Source of the DNA: Actinomortierella ambigua
Taxonomy: Eukaryota > Mortierellomycota > Mortierellomycetes > Mortierellales > Mortierellaceae
Direction of reading: 5' to 3'
Assembly: GCA_016098155.1 (NCBI GenBank)
Contig: JAAAJB010000209.1
Span: forward strand, 1 to 53,723
Length of the DNA stretch: 53,723 nucleotides
The notes below the pieces were generated by a model. The model was not told where the DNA came from. It was given only the letters and a program-made list of their open reading frames with translations, and did no database searches. The position numbers were made by a program, and so were the translations under genes. Shown here piece by piece: positions 21,529 through 34,006 of this stretch. Position 1 is the first letter of the stretch, and each line of letters opens with the position of its first letter.

Positions 21529-24164
21529 ATGAATAGCAGTTGGCTGAGGACATTCATTCATAGAACAGTCATAGGGATCCCCTCTCTGCATCCAGGGTAC
21601 CTCTTTAGACCAATCGCTTCCACGTTCACGACTGCAGCCCAAAGCTCACAATTCGCGTCGAGACGCGCATATCTGAAAACACGCGGCTTCCAAATCACAT
21701 CCTATTCCCAGCTGGCGACTCAAGCAACACCCAACGCAACAACAACTGCCACAGCACAAAAACCGCGCATCATGGAACCTGGTGTCATTGCCGTTATCGG
21801 CACCACAGGTGTCGGCAAGTCCAATTTATCGATTCAGCTTGCCAAGGAGCTGGATGGCGAGGTTATCAATGCGGATGCTCTTCAAGTAAGGAACAAGCCT
21901 GTCTTACTTTTACTGTATCTTCTTGTTCAGCAGAGGGTGTAGACTCTCATCATCTCCTAATTCTTTTTTTTATCGCGGGTGACTTTTTTTTTGGGAGTAA
22001 GGTGTACAAAGGCCTGGACATTATCACCAACAAAATGCCAATGGATGAGCGCGAGGGCGTGGAACACCATTTGATGGACTTTTTACCTCTGGACAGTGAG
22101 TATTCCGTCATTGAATTCAAGGACGATGCTTTGAAGCTGGTAATGTTAAATCGAAGAATAAAACTCCCTGGTTGTACATCACCTGTCACCCTGTCCCATA
22201 ACATCGCCAGGAATGTCAATCTAAATAAAGCTCTCTCCGATCTACATTTGCTTTAGATCAAAGAGATCCATGAAAGAGAGCACATGCCTGTGGTTGTAGG
22301 AGGAACACACTATTACATCCAATCTCTGCTGTGGAGAGATACGCTGTTGGACACCAAAAAGACAGTGGACGACCAATCCAACGAGGAAACAAGAAAGACC
22401 TTGCAATCGAACGAAGAATTTTTACGCGATGCGGACACTGTGACTTTGTACAGGAAGTTGCAGGAAGTTGATCCTGTCATGGCCAACAAGTGGCATGAGA
22501 AGGACCGTCGTAAAATCTCGCGCTCGTTGCAGGTAACCTCCCCCCTCCCCCAGAAGACAGAGTCATCGGAAAGGCGTTCACCAGTTTCGCAAAGTGTACC
22601 AGCGTTGAGACCAAGACGGACAAAATTCCTCATCATTGCTCACAACTATACTCTGGCGATATCACTTAGGTATTCTTTGAGACTGGCGAACGACAGAGCG
22701 ATCTGATCAAAAAGCAACATGCCCTTCCTGAGAGCGAGCGCCTACGGATGCCTTCGTGTATCTTTTGGGTGTACTCTGAACCGACAGTGTTGAATGCACG
22801 ACTCGATGCCCGTGTCGATACCATGATTACAGGCGGCTTATTTGAAGAGATTCAGAGCATGCGCCAAATGGTGGGACCAAACACGGATTACGAACGCGGA
22901 ATTTGGCAGGCTATTGGTGAGTGATGTGATCTACCCTGGCGTTAGTCATTTGATGGTAGAGCTCCAATGCCTAACCAGCTTGTTTACACGTAAATTTGTA
23001 GGTTACAAGGAATTTGATCCGTACTTTACGGCAAAGGAGAAAGCTACTCAAAACTCGGAATCAATAGGTAGATTGAACTGAGGGTTGTGGTCACTGACGA
23101 ACGACGCGCTTTGGTATGACCGAGTCTAACAGTGAGCCAATCTTGATCCCCTCGTGTTCCTAGACACACCAGAGTTAGAGGCTCTCAAATTGGAGTGCAC
23201 AGAGAACATGAAGGCGCGGACAAGGCAGTACGCCAAAAGGCAGGTTCTATGGATCCGGAACAAATTGCTTCCGCTCTGCCGTGAGAAAGAGGTCAAGATA
23301 TTTCTTCTGGATGCGACCTGTAAGTGTAACCTTGGCATGTGATCCAGTTATGGGGGGTGGGAGGTGTTGTCCTTTGTAGCTTATTTTTTAAATGAACTAC
23401 TAACAAACGAAGTGTTTTTGATAGCCCTCGATACTTGGAAAGAAAATGTCGGAAATGTAGCTGTTCGACTTGCAAAAGGTGAGTGTCACTGTCGTGCGTA
23501 AAAGGCACTCTATGATAAGTCACCCTCCGATCTACCATTCTGACATTGCTGTTTACCGCAGACTTCTTTGCTGGCAAGACACTACCCGAAGCAACATCCT
23601 TGAACGAACATGCCAAGATGCTCCTCCATGCACAACGAGATGGCGAGTAAGTTTGATGATCCTCCTCTCCTCTATCAATGTGATTTCGAAGCAGTATGCA
23701 AGCTCAGTAGTGACCGACACCCTTTTTTTTTCTCTTTCAGTGTGATCGCAGCACTCGAGTCCTGGGAGAAGAAGGAGTGTGATATCTGCACGCAGATGCA
23801 GCGAGTCATGCAGGATAAATTTGGTACAGGCGATAAAGCCAATGCGTTGACGCCAGCACTTATCCATGGCCCACACGAGTGGGAGCAACACCTAAAGTCG
23901 CGACAACATCGCAAGCTCAAGACATTCAAGACTGAAATGGAGCGTGACGGGTCCAATTGGTGGTACTGGAAGGCACAGGAACACAAGAAACGTAAGCGAG
24001 AAGAGGCTGCGGCATTATCAACATCCCAATCCGAGGATGGTTCCACCTCCAACAATGCAGAGACTCTGGAGAATGAGCAGTCGAACGTTTCCGTAAACAC
24101 CGAGACTCAAGCAGACTCGGGCGAAGGGAGCTCTACAAAACAAAGGCGGATCGACCTCGAATAA
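21529..24164 (+). CDS. MOD5: tRNA dimethylallyltransferase (isopentenyltransferase), mitochondrial and cytosolic
   Basis: Nine exons: 21529..21885, 22002..22139, 22257..22532, 22670..22916, 23002..23067, 23164..23319, 23425..23478, 23562..23646, 23741..24164. All phases agree and give 600 residues. The enzyme adds dimethylallyl to A37 of tRNAs reading UNN codons. Visible motifs: P-loop GTTGVGKS at 91-98, [34 protein letters not shown], and the FEEIQSM and GIWQAIGYKEF segments. The C-terminal part has a C2H2-type finger (CDIC near residue 468, then GPHEWEQH and SRQHRK) as in yeast Mod5 and human TRIT1, followed by a basic, low-complexity tail. The first 81 residues are Arg/Ser/Thr-rich like a mitochondrial presequence; Met82 (21772) starts the catalytic core and could give a cytosolic form. 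Confidence 0.93.
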
Positions 24165-24422
24165 ACGAAAAATTTAGGGTTTTTTCTTCGTGTGGCTTTG
24201 CACGCGCCATTCCACATTGGGCAACGGCCTATCGAACTGAGAGGCAGGACTCTCCCCCATCCAGGCCTGAGTTCATCAACCCCATTAACCACCAGAAGGT
24301 TCGCCGCTGCATCCAGAGGGAGAACATTCATCAACTTGCTGTCTTGTTTCTAGCTATCCAGCCCGACTGACACGACAGAGTACTCTTCATCATTCATTCA
24401 GCTCCAAGAGGATCTCGTTCAA

Positions 24423-26551
24423 ATGGAAATTGACCAGGAGACACCCGTTGGCCCCTTCAGCTTGGACAGTATGTACTCCACCTGCAACGGCTTCACGAGC
24501 AAGCACGAATGCAATGCCTCATCACCAACTTGAAAGACCTAAAAAGCAATGTTGACATTCTCACACGCACCTTGCTCTTCACCTGTACTGCTCAACTCTC
24601 GCACTAGTCTTGTCCCTGACAAACGAAGCCCGCAATGCATATGGTCTTCGCCGTCAGGAGTATGGCCGTTATCGTCACCACTGCACACAGAGACTGCACC
24701 GCATGCGCAAAGCTCTCGGAGTGACCCACGGCAAGGACAAGACCTACACCAAGAGACCTATCACTGCCGAGACTCTTACCAACGAAAAGTAATGTCCTTT
24801 CACCAGATCAAGGGCGGGCTGAGCGAGAGACAGATCATGAATTTCAAATGGAGGAGAGATATCTAATAGCGTATAACTCCTGCTACCTGTTCAATTGCCC
24901 CAAAAAAAATGATAGATACCTGCACCTGGTTCTCTTCCAAGCAGAGCGTGCATGGGGCCACGCCATGGAAATCAAGGCGATCTCGGTTGCATGGGATGAT
25001 CCTCGCAAGCAGCAGCACTATATCAACCGCCTGAAGAAGGCCGCTCAGCATGCACAGGCACTAGAGGCGCTCTGCTCGGCCAAGGAAGGAAAGGTCGATC
25101 TCCGCACGACCTTGGACGCTCAGGCCTACGCGGCATTGATGACAGGCTATGTCCTGTTTGAGAGACAAGAATGGCAGGGCACTCTGGAAAAGTTTTCGGC
25201 GGCACGCGCCATCTACGACAAGCTGTCGCATGCGGGCACACCTCACCAGGAAGCACTGTGCCATGCCGCCATGGACGAGATTGACCCCAACATTCGGTTC
25301 TGCGGGTACCGTCTTCGCCTGGCCAAGGATGGCGTGGTCAACGTCGAGGAGCTAGTCAAGATGTCAGCCAGCAACAAGGGATCCGGATCGGACGTTCTGA
25401 TGCGGGAGATTGACCACTTGATTGCACAGACGCGTCAAGAAAAGGCACTGGAAGTGGACTCGATCACATGGCGCGATAGAAAGATCCCGCTGAGGAACGC
25501 CAAGATTGCCTCGGCGATTGTGTCGGCGCAGGAGACGGCCAAGGAGGTGGCAACAGCCGAGACAACAGATGCCAAGATGGAGGCGTTTGATAAGATCCTG
25601 CAGGCCTATGCTGAGGCAGACAAGCTGGTCAAGAAGGCGCTCAAGGAGGACGCGATCGCGGCAGCCAAGGTCAAGTCGTCAAAATCGGAGCAAAACACAG
25701 CAGACTTGAACCTGTTGTCGACCTACATCAGTCTGTCGAGTCTCAGCCACGCCATCGATCGCAACATGCTGCTCGCAAAGGACATCTTCAACAAGCTCGA
25801 GGGAGACGAGGCACGAACGGAGAAGAATGTGGATGTCCAGTACCAAAACCTGGTCAAGGCCTACGACAACGTGGTCCAGAACCTGGCCGAGATCCGCCAG
25901 CTGCCCGGTGTCGCCTCCGACCATCAGCTGGCGGCCGAGGTCGACAACAAGCTCACCTACTACAAGGGCTGGCGCTGCTTCTATACCGCGACTGCCTATG
26001 CCAAGTTGTCGCGGCACGTCGAGGCCATTGCCCTCTTTGATCGCGCCCAGACGTATGCGACCGAGGTCCGGAGCAGCCTCGCACGCCTGCCCCGCTCGGC
26101 TGTGTCGGGCAGCAGCCAGGATGCGTTCCATGTCACGGAGCAGGAGCTGGCAGAGCTCGAGAGCAAGATTCGTGGCCGCAAGTGCCAGGTGCACGCCGCA
26201 TGGTATCTGGAGCATGGTCATCAGCAGGAGGATACCGATGGCGCGCTGAATGATCAGCTGTCGTCGATGAACTTGGACGAAAAGTCGCTGGACGAGCCAG
26301 CGCTCATCAAGCGATTGGACAGCTACCCCACCTCGATCACGTCCAAGGCTCACCCACGTGTGCCCCACCTCGTCGATTTCCCGCCGGCCCTGGAACCCAT
26401 CCCTGCCAAGCCCTTGTTCTTTGACATTGCCTTTAATCATATGGACTACAAGATGGATCGCATCGCAGAGCGTGCTGGTCGTCCCAAGGACGCTGCCCAA
26501 TCACAGCAGCAAGGTGGTGGATGGTTTGGGTCTATCTGGGGCCGCAAATAA
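24423..26551 (+). CDS. SRP68: Signal recognition particle subunit SRP68
   Basis: Three exons: 24423..24468, 24608..24788 and 24916..26551, giving 620 residues (human protein 627). Donors are GTATGT and GTAATG, acceptors CACTAG and GATAG; codon phase is kept at both. The N-terminal RNA-binding part has the hallmark RRQEYGRYRHHCTQRLHRMR near residue 28, followed by YLHLVLFQAERAWGHAMEIK and a TPR-like helical region (YAALMTGYVLFERQEW). The C-terminal third (YYKGWRCFYTATAYAKL, RVPHLVDFPPALEPIP) fits the SRP72-binding end. SRP68 with SRP72 binds SRP RNA and couples signal-sequence recognition to targeting at the ER. The 3' end converges on the SAP30-like gene (456-bp gap). Confidence 0.94.
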
Positions 26552-27007
26552 TGCCTCTTTCTGTTTTATTTTAGTTGTCCCGTCATTTACTTTGTTTCTG
26601 TAGGCCAGAGGTTGCTTAGAAGAAAAACAAAAATACAAGCGCCCTTTTCAACAGAAGAAAAAAAATTGAGCCCTCCCAGAAGAAGAAGCAAAAAGAGAAG
26701 TATGGACCTCAAGGTGTGTATTATGTTCTAGAGTACAAAGTAGATTTTAGGGTGGGTTGGCCCCTCCCAAACATCCATGGCAACGAGTCCTGAATGCTTG
26801 AGAGGGGTGGGGGAGTGCGAAGGAGGAGAAAAAAAAAGTGGAGGCGGAGTTATCATTGCCTGGGTGTGTCTAGGTGAAGGGGCGGTGGCCAGCCTGATTG
26901 CTTGAAAGAGTTTGCCAGAGTTTGAGCACAGATCTTATTGCTTGCTTCTTGATCCCATATCCATAGAAACAGCCGATACTCTTGGGTGATGATGTCTGCC
27001 AGCCACT
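26552..27007. other. Convergent 3' flanks of SRP68 and the SAP30-like gene
   Basis: No gene is seen in these 456 bp. An A9 run lies near 26831 and A-rich stretches near 26620-26670 may be 3' untranslated sequence of SRP68. Confidence 0.5.
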
Positions 27008-27667
27008 CTATGCTCCTGGCACGGGCATCGTCAGCTTCAATACGTTATCTATAGAGCAGCAAGAAAGAAGAAGAAAGAGAGCAGGGAGGAGGAGAAGGTC
27101 ATCAGTCACGACAATCTTGAGTACCAAGTTTCTCCTGACACACGAAGAGGAAAGAAAGAACCACATACGTTTGTGCCTGACGGCGTACAGAAAGTGGGCG
27201 ACAGTGTCGACCTCCTTGGGGTTGACGGACAGCCAGTGTTTTGTGGCTGCCGCCACCAAATCATCCTTGTTCTTGGAAGACTTTGGCTTCAGTTTGTTGA
27301 CCCGGCAATACCGCCGCAACGTTGCTGTGTCCATACCATCAAACTCCACCTGATAAGATGGATGATCAGTTGGATCGGAACAAAGAGAAGAAAGAGCATA
27401 AAAAAGGAGAGGATGTCGAGTGAGTGTGAGTGTGTGAGTGAGTGAACCAGAAGGACCAGTTCATGGTGAGAGAATGATTTTGCATGACTTTGGTTTTTTG
27501 GTTGCTGGCTTTGTTGGCTGAAATCCATGTCATGGGCATCATACCGGAATCAGGGGTGCTTCTGCTTTGCGTTTTGTGCCGCTGCCTTCACCTCCCCGTC
27601 CTCCAGAGGCACCACTGTTGCTCCCGCCAGAGGCATTGTTGCCAGACGCGTTTGAATTAGACGACAT
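27008..27667 (-). CDS. SAP30-like histone deacetylase complex subunit (Sin3-binding)
   Basis: Three exons, 27667..27545, 27349..27169 and 27048..27008, give 114 residues. The introns (GTATGA donor with ATCAG acceptor, GTATGT donor with CTATAG acceptor) keep phase. Residues 1-41 are Ser/Gly/Asn-rich with a basic patch (TKRKAEAPLIP). Residues 42-105 form the SAP30 Sin3-binding domain: EFDGMDTATLRRYCRVNKL, LVAAATKHWLSVNPKE, VAHFLYAVRHKHNVLKL. This is the segment that contacts the third PAH domain of Sin3 in the Rpd3L-type deacetylase complex. The zinc finger of animal SAP30 is absent, as in many fungal and SAP30L-like forms. The two-residue codon split at the last intron makes exon 3 only 41 nt. 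Confidence 0.82.
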
Positions 27668-27986
27668 TGAGTTGGTCCGTGGTGAGAGCAATGAGGATGA
27701 GAAAAAGGTCGAAAGCGTGGAATGAAAGAGGAGGTCCAGAGATGGGCTAATGCGCACGAGAGAGAGAGTCTTGTGGACACTGTCTGACGAACAAAGCAAT
27801 GGACTGGTTGGTTGGTGTGGAAGGAGGAGATTGTCTGTTAGGAATAAAGGATGTCCAATTGTCCCGTAAACCTCGTAGGAGCAAATTGTGAGATATAGCA
27901 GTCTTGTTTTGCACTTTATTAGAGTAAAATATAGTTGAAGAAGACATTCATGGCACGGGTATAGACTTTTCCCATTGCCTCGAGCC
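27668..27986. other. SAP30-like gene upstream region and transporter 3' flank
   Basis: 319 bp with no gene seen. The open frame at 27539-28030 on the minus strand upstream of the SAP30-like start is Ser/Leu-rich and probably 5' untranslated or promoter sequence. Confidence 0.4.
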
Positions 27987-29860
27987 TTAGATCTCGTGCT
28001 TGTCACCCGAACCAGAGGTAGGCTTCTCACTCTGCTCGATCTTATGCTTGCGAGCCTCGATATCCTGATCCAAGTGGGATGCTGGCTGCGAGCGAGTCTT
28101 CCACGGCGGGATGTCCGAGTTGAAGAGCTCGTCCATCTCCTCCAGCGTACGGCCCTTGGTCTCGGGGAACATGAAGAAGATGTGGATCGTCATCGCCACG
28201 CAAAACGCGGCAAAGATAAAGTAGGTGCGGTACTGGATGTGCTCCAGCAGCGGTGGAACAGCGTACGCCAGCGCAAAGTTGAATGCCCAGTTGCTGGCCG
28301 TCGACAGCGAGACAGCCTTGGCACGGATGCGGAGAGGGTAGATCTCCGATGCATACGTCCACGAGCAAGGTCCCCACGAGATGGCAAACGAGCACACAAA
28401 CAGGTACGAGCACACAATCGTCGCATACGATGCCACGTCGTTGTTCTTGATCGACCAGGTGGTCGTGGTTCCTGACTTGTCCGCAGAACCATAGGCACCC
28501 ATCAGGCCTCCGATCAAGAAGAGCCACAGAGCCATCAACGACGAGCCGATCAGGAGCAGAGGACGACGACCCCAGCGGTCCATGTACAGAATGGCCGGAA
28601 TCGTGAAGAGCACGTTGAGGACATACTGGATCGAACTAGCGCGCAAGTTGGCATTCTGGTCCGTGATACCGGCGCCCTGGAAGATGTACACAATGTAGTA
28701 CATGGCGACGTTCATGCCCGTGAGCTGCGACCACGACTGGAGAGTGCATCCAAGGAAGACTCGGCGAGCAGCAGGCTTGCGGAACAGCTCGCCATACGAG
28801 CGAGCTGCCTGAGTCTTATCAAATGCGATTGCGTCCTCAATCTCCTTAAACTCGGCCTGCACCGCAGGGTCGTTGATGTCTCCATCCGCACGCAGATCGG
28901 CCAGCACCTGAAGAGCCTCCTCCATGCGACCTTTGTCGGCCAACCAACGGGGTGAGTATGGGAAGAACGAGATACCGACCAACAGTAACAGTCCGGGAAC
29001 CATCTGGACGCCCCAAGGGATGCGGAACGAGGCTGTGCTGTGGATGAAGGAGCAGCCATACTGAATAAAGTACTGGATCATGATACCGATGGTAATCGCC
29101 CACTGCTGCAAGGAAACGATGCGACCACGAATCTCCTTGGGGGCAATCTCTCCCTGGTAGACAGGAACAATCATCGAGGCAAGACCGACAGCCACACCGT
29201 TGATGATACGACCAGCAATGAGCATGGGGACACCGTTTGTCGCACACTGAAGAATCGAACCAACTACCCAGATGGCTGAGGCGAGCTGAATTGTACGCTT
29301 GCGAGAGATGACATCACCGAGCTTTCCAGCTAGCAAGGCTCCCGCAAAAGAGCCAGCAGGCATGGCTGCGACAATGCCTCCTTGTAGAGAAGAGGAGGGA
29401 TAACCAAAGTACGCCTACAGATTATTCAGAATGGGAGGAGAAAAAAAAGAGTGGCGTACGAAGGTTAAAATCTGAAGAACGGCGCCCAAGAAGCAGTAAA
29501 AGAAAAAAAAAAAAAAAAAAAAGCTCGGCTTTTGGGCTTTACGAGTGCTATCCCTTTTTCTCTGCTTCTCCCTATCTATCTATCTCTTCTGTCGCATCTT
29601 ACTCACCCTATAAGTTTCAGTACCCACAGCACCAGACATGGAGGAAATGTCGAAGCCAAACAACATTCTATCATTGCAAATTGAATAAAAGACGAGTTTG
29701 AGGATGCCATTGCGCAAGTAGGTCATAGGAACCAGTTGTTGAAGGTATGATTCAGACAAGGCAGGTGTGGATAAACACCTCATAGAATGCAAAGTTTTCC
29801 TTACCCTCCAAGGGTGGCAAAGGCACCGAGCACATAGACGTTGTTGAAGAACTTTGTCAT
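27987..29860 (-). CDS. Hexose/sugar transporter, major facilitator superfamily
   Basis: Three exons: 29860..29805, 29667..29607 and 29414..27987, giving 514 residues. Introns have GTAAGG and GTGAGT donors and GATAG and TGTAG acceptors, in phase. It has the sugar-porter layout of about 12 membrane helices. Motifs: GGMLFGFDISSMSGA in helix 1, GKLGDVISRKRTIQ after helix 2, AGRIINGVAVG in helix 4, YSPRWLADKGR at the central loop start, QSWSQLTGMNVAMYY in helix 7, and FPETKGRTLEEMDELF at the end of helix 12. These fit fungal glucose/xylose transporters rather than inositol or maltose types; substrate and whether it is a proton symporter are not determined. Intron 2 contains a 21-nt homopolymer tract. 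The C-terminal tail is hydrophilic and could be a target for the arrestin-type system, by analogy only. Confidence 0.93.
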
Positions 29861-32800
29861 GGCTGGCTAGTTGAGGATATGATTAAGGATTATGTACAGG
29901 GAAATGTAGAGTAGAAGAAAAGGAAAGAAGGGAGCGGAAGGGAGAAAGGGTTGGCTGCCAAAGGAGGAACAGTGAGAAGAAGAAGAGGAAAAAGGAAAGT
30001 AAGGGAGAAGCGTTGGCATTTATACCAAATCGTGAAAGGGGCAGGAGACAGGTATTTTGGTGTGGGAAGCAGAGTAAGTACACTAGCCATCCATTGGAGA
30101 AATAACCTTTGCGGGCAACAGGTGTACCTTTTTTGTTCTCTTTCACGAGGACAAGGACCATTCGGACATAGTGCCGTCTGGGGTAAGGTCAGAAAGGACC
30201 CAAAAGGAAAGGATGACAGGGTAGCTGAACATTGTATTGTCTCGTACTTTTGGACGGAAGAAAGCAAACGGTTGGACGGGGGAGCCTTCTCACTTTGGGC
30301 CACTTGAATTTTAGCACCTCCCCCGTCCCTCCCACTTTACTTCAGTTGGACCTGATAGAATCATCGGCCATTCAAAACGCACGACCCCATACGAACTGGT
30401 GTAGTCTGTCAATCTGCCCCTCCTTTCTAGGGCCAGCAACTCAATAGAGTCTTTTGTAATAGCAATATGCCATATGTAATGCTGACTGTATGGTGCTCCC
30501 TATAAACTTAAACTCGGCAAGGTTCATAACGTCAAGAGAGGGCGAGGACGGTTTTGCCGTTTTGGTCACTGGCGTCGCACAAATGCAGACTAAACAGTGT
30601 TTTGGGCTGCAATGGTCCTAGTCCCGCCCTCCCCTCTCCTCGTCCTCCTACTTCCTCGCTCGAAGAGAACGAGAGGGAGAAGCACGCGCATCATCTGCCT
30701 GCAGGGCAACAGTACGTACAGGGTACGCTGAATATTCTCCTTTTCTTTACAGCAGATGGCTCTTCTTCCCTTGCCTCATTCAGCCCACGGAGTGGTCGCT
30801 AGCGTGATCGTAACGTACCTCCGCCCTTGTCAAGTGACTTTGGCTTCATCCGAACAGGTATAAAAAGGAGTCCAGCCTTGTCCGTGAAAGAGGAGCGGGA
30901 GAATTGGTTAGCTTGGAGAGAGAGAGAGAGTGAGTGAGTGAGTGAGGGACAGAGACAGGGCTAGGGGCTAAAATGGGAGCAAGTCTGCCGCCCTGTCCTT
31001 GCAATGCCATATTTGAAATGGAAGTTGGTGGCATGATGGACACAAAGAAACACTAGCATGGACGTCTCAAGGTCTCCTGAGATCGACTGGTTCCAGTGGT
31101 GGGATAGACTGCTACTGACCAACTCCCACAACAACAAACAAATCATCATACAACATATTGGTTGACTTGGCTAAGGCAATGGCCGTTGCAAGGTTGGTAA
31201 TGCTCGGCTTATCTTTACAGTATAGTGCCGATGAGTCCAGGTCCCATTCATTCATCCATCGACAAGTGGAGGAGCTTTTGTTGTGTATCACATCATCATC
31301 CTCTACTGCTAATCCCTCCCTCCGCGCCCCCTCTCACGTTTTTTGTATCTCTCTTTCTTTCTCCACAGACCTCTATTTGCTCAGCAAGACCAACAAGCTT
31401 TCGGTTTAAGCAAGATACTCTGCTCCACCCTTGGTTTGTTGTGTTGTGGGGTACCAACTCTTATCTCCACCCCTGCCTGCCTCCCCAATACGCAGAGCCT
31501 CGAGTCTGCCCCTGTGTGTTTAATTTCATCCCTCCTCGGCGTCCAAGCTCCAGGGGGGAGGGGCCAGACCCAAAGACTCTTAAATTTTGATCGAGCACAG
31601 AGACTTGATGTATGCGAGGGCTCGTATCTCATGCTTTTCTCGCTCGTGAAAATGAGCGGAGTGCATGCACACCCATGGAAAATCGACGATGGTACCACGA
31701 GGGTCACATTGTCCCACGGGCAAGTGGATATTTATGCGGTGGTTTGTTTTCTGAGAACTTTTTGTATGTGGGTGGGTGTGGTTGGGTAGAAGAGGGCTCC
31801 TTCCTCGCTGTGGGCAGTAAACGTCCATGGGAAGTTACACGGACTTGCCAGCAGCATGAACGCCATGTATATTGTAAACGAGGGAGGATTGACTTTGATT
31901 CGCCAAAATTTTTTGGTCGACCGAGGGGGGGTAAAAGATAAGAAGACAGCGTACCTGTGAGAGATACACCTGGACTTCCTGATAGCCGTTGTTGCAAGGA
32001 AGTGTACTGTACCTCCACCTGCGTTGCGCAACCTTAGCATGACTGAGCACTATGAACCCATTGTCGGATAGCTCGAATGGTAGAGAGGAGGAAAGTGAGG
32101 TGGGCGAAGCCCGGCGGGGTGGGTACAAACGCATGCATGTGCTCGATCGAGTAGATGAGCTCGCACAGGGATGTTTCGCTTCTGCACCTTTTTGGGAGTG
32201 GGTGGGTGCCTCTCCCCCACCCTGGCTTGGCAGGCGAGTTTGTTTTAAAGAGAGGGGAGAGGGGAAAGATATTGGAGGGAGAAGGGCTTTTTACTACCCA
32301 CGGGGCTACATTCTGATTTGAAGATACCTTGTGGAAGAAATGACACCATTCTCAAAATGGTAGTCATTCCTTTCATTTTTGGTGGTCGTGGGCGCTTTTT
32401 GTTGCATTCCCATTTCCATAAACAGTGTAGGGTCCGGGGTCCATGACCTGCTGACTTTGATAAAAGCGACCCCGTTAAGGTTTGGCGGCTCCCCGCTAGA
32501 TCCTCGCTCTGCTGTATTGTACACTGCTCAGATGGTAGTCGCAAACGTATCCCAAACCCATTCCCCCACCTCCTTTCCCCTTCCCCTCCTCTAACCCAAC
32601 AAGCCCGATAGAACGCTGGCGATGCAATCCAGTTTACACTGCACGACGGAACGGCTATCCATCTCTCTTCTGTGCCCGCGGACTGTCTCTGTTTCTTCTT
32701 ATTGCCATCATAGAAGGGTTGTACGATGTAGCTAAGAAGACATACGACATGCAAGGTTTTGTGCCTCCTTCTTGCACGACAACAAACTCATGCAACAAAA

Positions 32801-34006
32801 AGACAATAGGTGCTATTCAGTCTATCGAGGTTGTGGCGTGCAGCTGCTGTCTTCTTCTTCCTCCTTTGCCCCAATCATGCATCCCGCAAATAAGGAACCA
32901 TTCTCGAAAGTCGTTGCAGTGACCAAATTCCGCTTTAAGGCTCCGGAGAAACCCTCCAACCTAAGATTCAGGGTGCCGTGGGCAAGAACAAAAAACTCTA
33001 AAAGAGCGTGCTTTATTCTCCGACTAGGATGTTCAACTACCGTCCTTGAATATGGTTTGACAGCGCCGGTGCCATCAACCAACTTTGTTATCAAGGTCAA
33101 TTCGCTTGCGGGCGGCCTGTCACACACACACACACACACACAATCAAACACACGCCGCAGAAGAAAGGGGAAGCACAAAAGTGCATCTGCCGAGACCAAC
33201 TCCAGCGTAGTGAAGTCTAGCAAAAGGAAAATTATTGATAGGAGAGTACGAAAGAGAGGTACGCTCGTTTCAGTCCATCCAGTGGTAGGCGCTGTGTTTG
33301 TTTTGGATATGCTCGAACAAGTACAGTGGTACTTCCTGTACAACTTGTGCAAGTGTGTCGGTTTTGAACATAATTGAGCGACGCTACTCCTTTGATCTCA
33401 GCCAATGTATATTTGATAATATTCTTTGCATCGACCCACTCCCTTGGCTACCCTGCCATCAACATTACTGGGAAAATATGAGGCTCTGCTGTGCAATTTA
33501 ACAAGGGTGAAGAATGGACAGACAGCTAATGGAAAAATTACACTACAAGGGCGAGACTGTGAGCTCTGCCAGGGTCAAAAGGGCTAGCATGAAGAGGAAC
33601 GACCGAACGATAAATTCGTTACACCAATACGCCCAATCGGTTAGCATCCAGAATATCTTTGTGCGTGTCAATCTGAACTCTCGGGATGGCCACGATGCCA
33701 TACTGGCGCTAGTCAGCCGTTGTGAAGCGGAGGAAGTAGTATATTGGGAGGAGTCGAACGAGCACCGTGTACGATGGCCAGGCTGGTTTCTAGAGAGAAT
33801 TGTCTGGCGCATTAACGATTGTCTGCTGGTACGAGTCGTGCAGTGAATAGCCATCGCTTCTGGTGACGCGCCGCTAGTCGCTTTTGGCAATTTTCTTCTC
33901 TTTCTTATACGTATCCTTGTGGATGGTTTGCGGCAAGAGCTGGTACCATTGACAACACTATGTAGGATTGAGAGGTGAATTAGAAGGCTCTCTCAATGGG
34001 GCCTCA
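29861..34006. other. 4.1-kb region with no convincing gene
   Basis: This covers the transporter promoter and a long gene-poor stretch. It holds a GA/GTGA tract at 30915-30946, a CA tract at 33121-33142 and a TATAAAAA at about 30859-30866 with no gene behind it. The longest open frames (32772-33377 plus, 32822-33352 minus, 33514-33846 plus) overlap each other on both strands and have no recognisable domains. They are either spurious or very decayed coding sequence. Confidence 0.45.
33121..33142. repeat. (CA)11 dinucleotide repeat
   Basis: Eleven uninterrupted CA units. Confidence 0.95.

Noticed and set aside
30859..30866. TATAAAAA as a promoter
   Set aside because: No gene follows it on either strand at a sensible distance.
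32772..33377. 201-codon plus-strand frame and the 176-codon frame opposite it
   Set aside because: Both span the CA repeat, have no domains and mutually overlap; there is no evidence for either.
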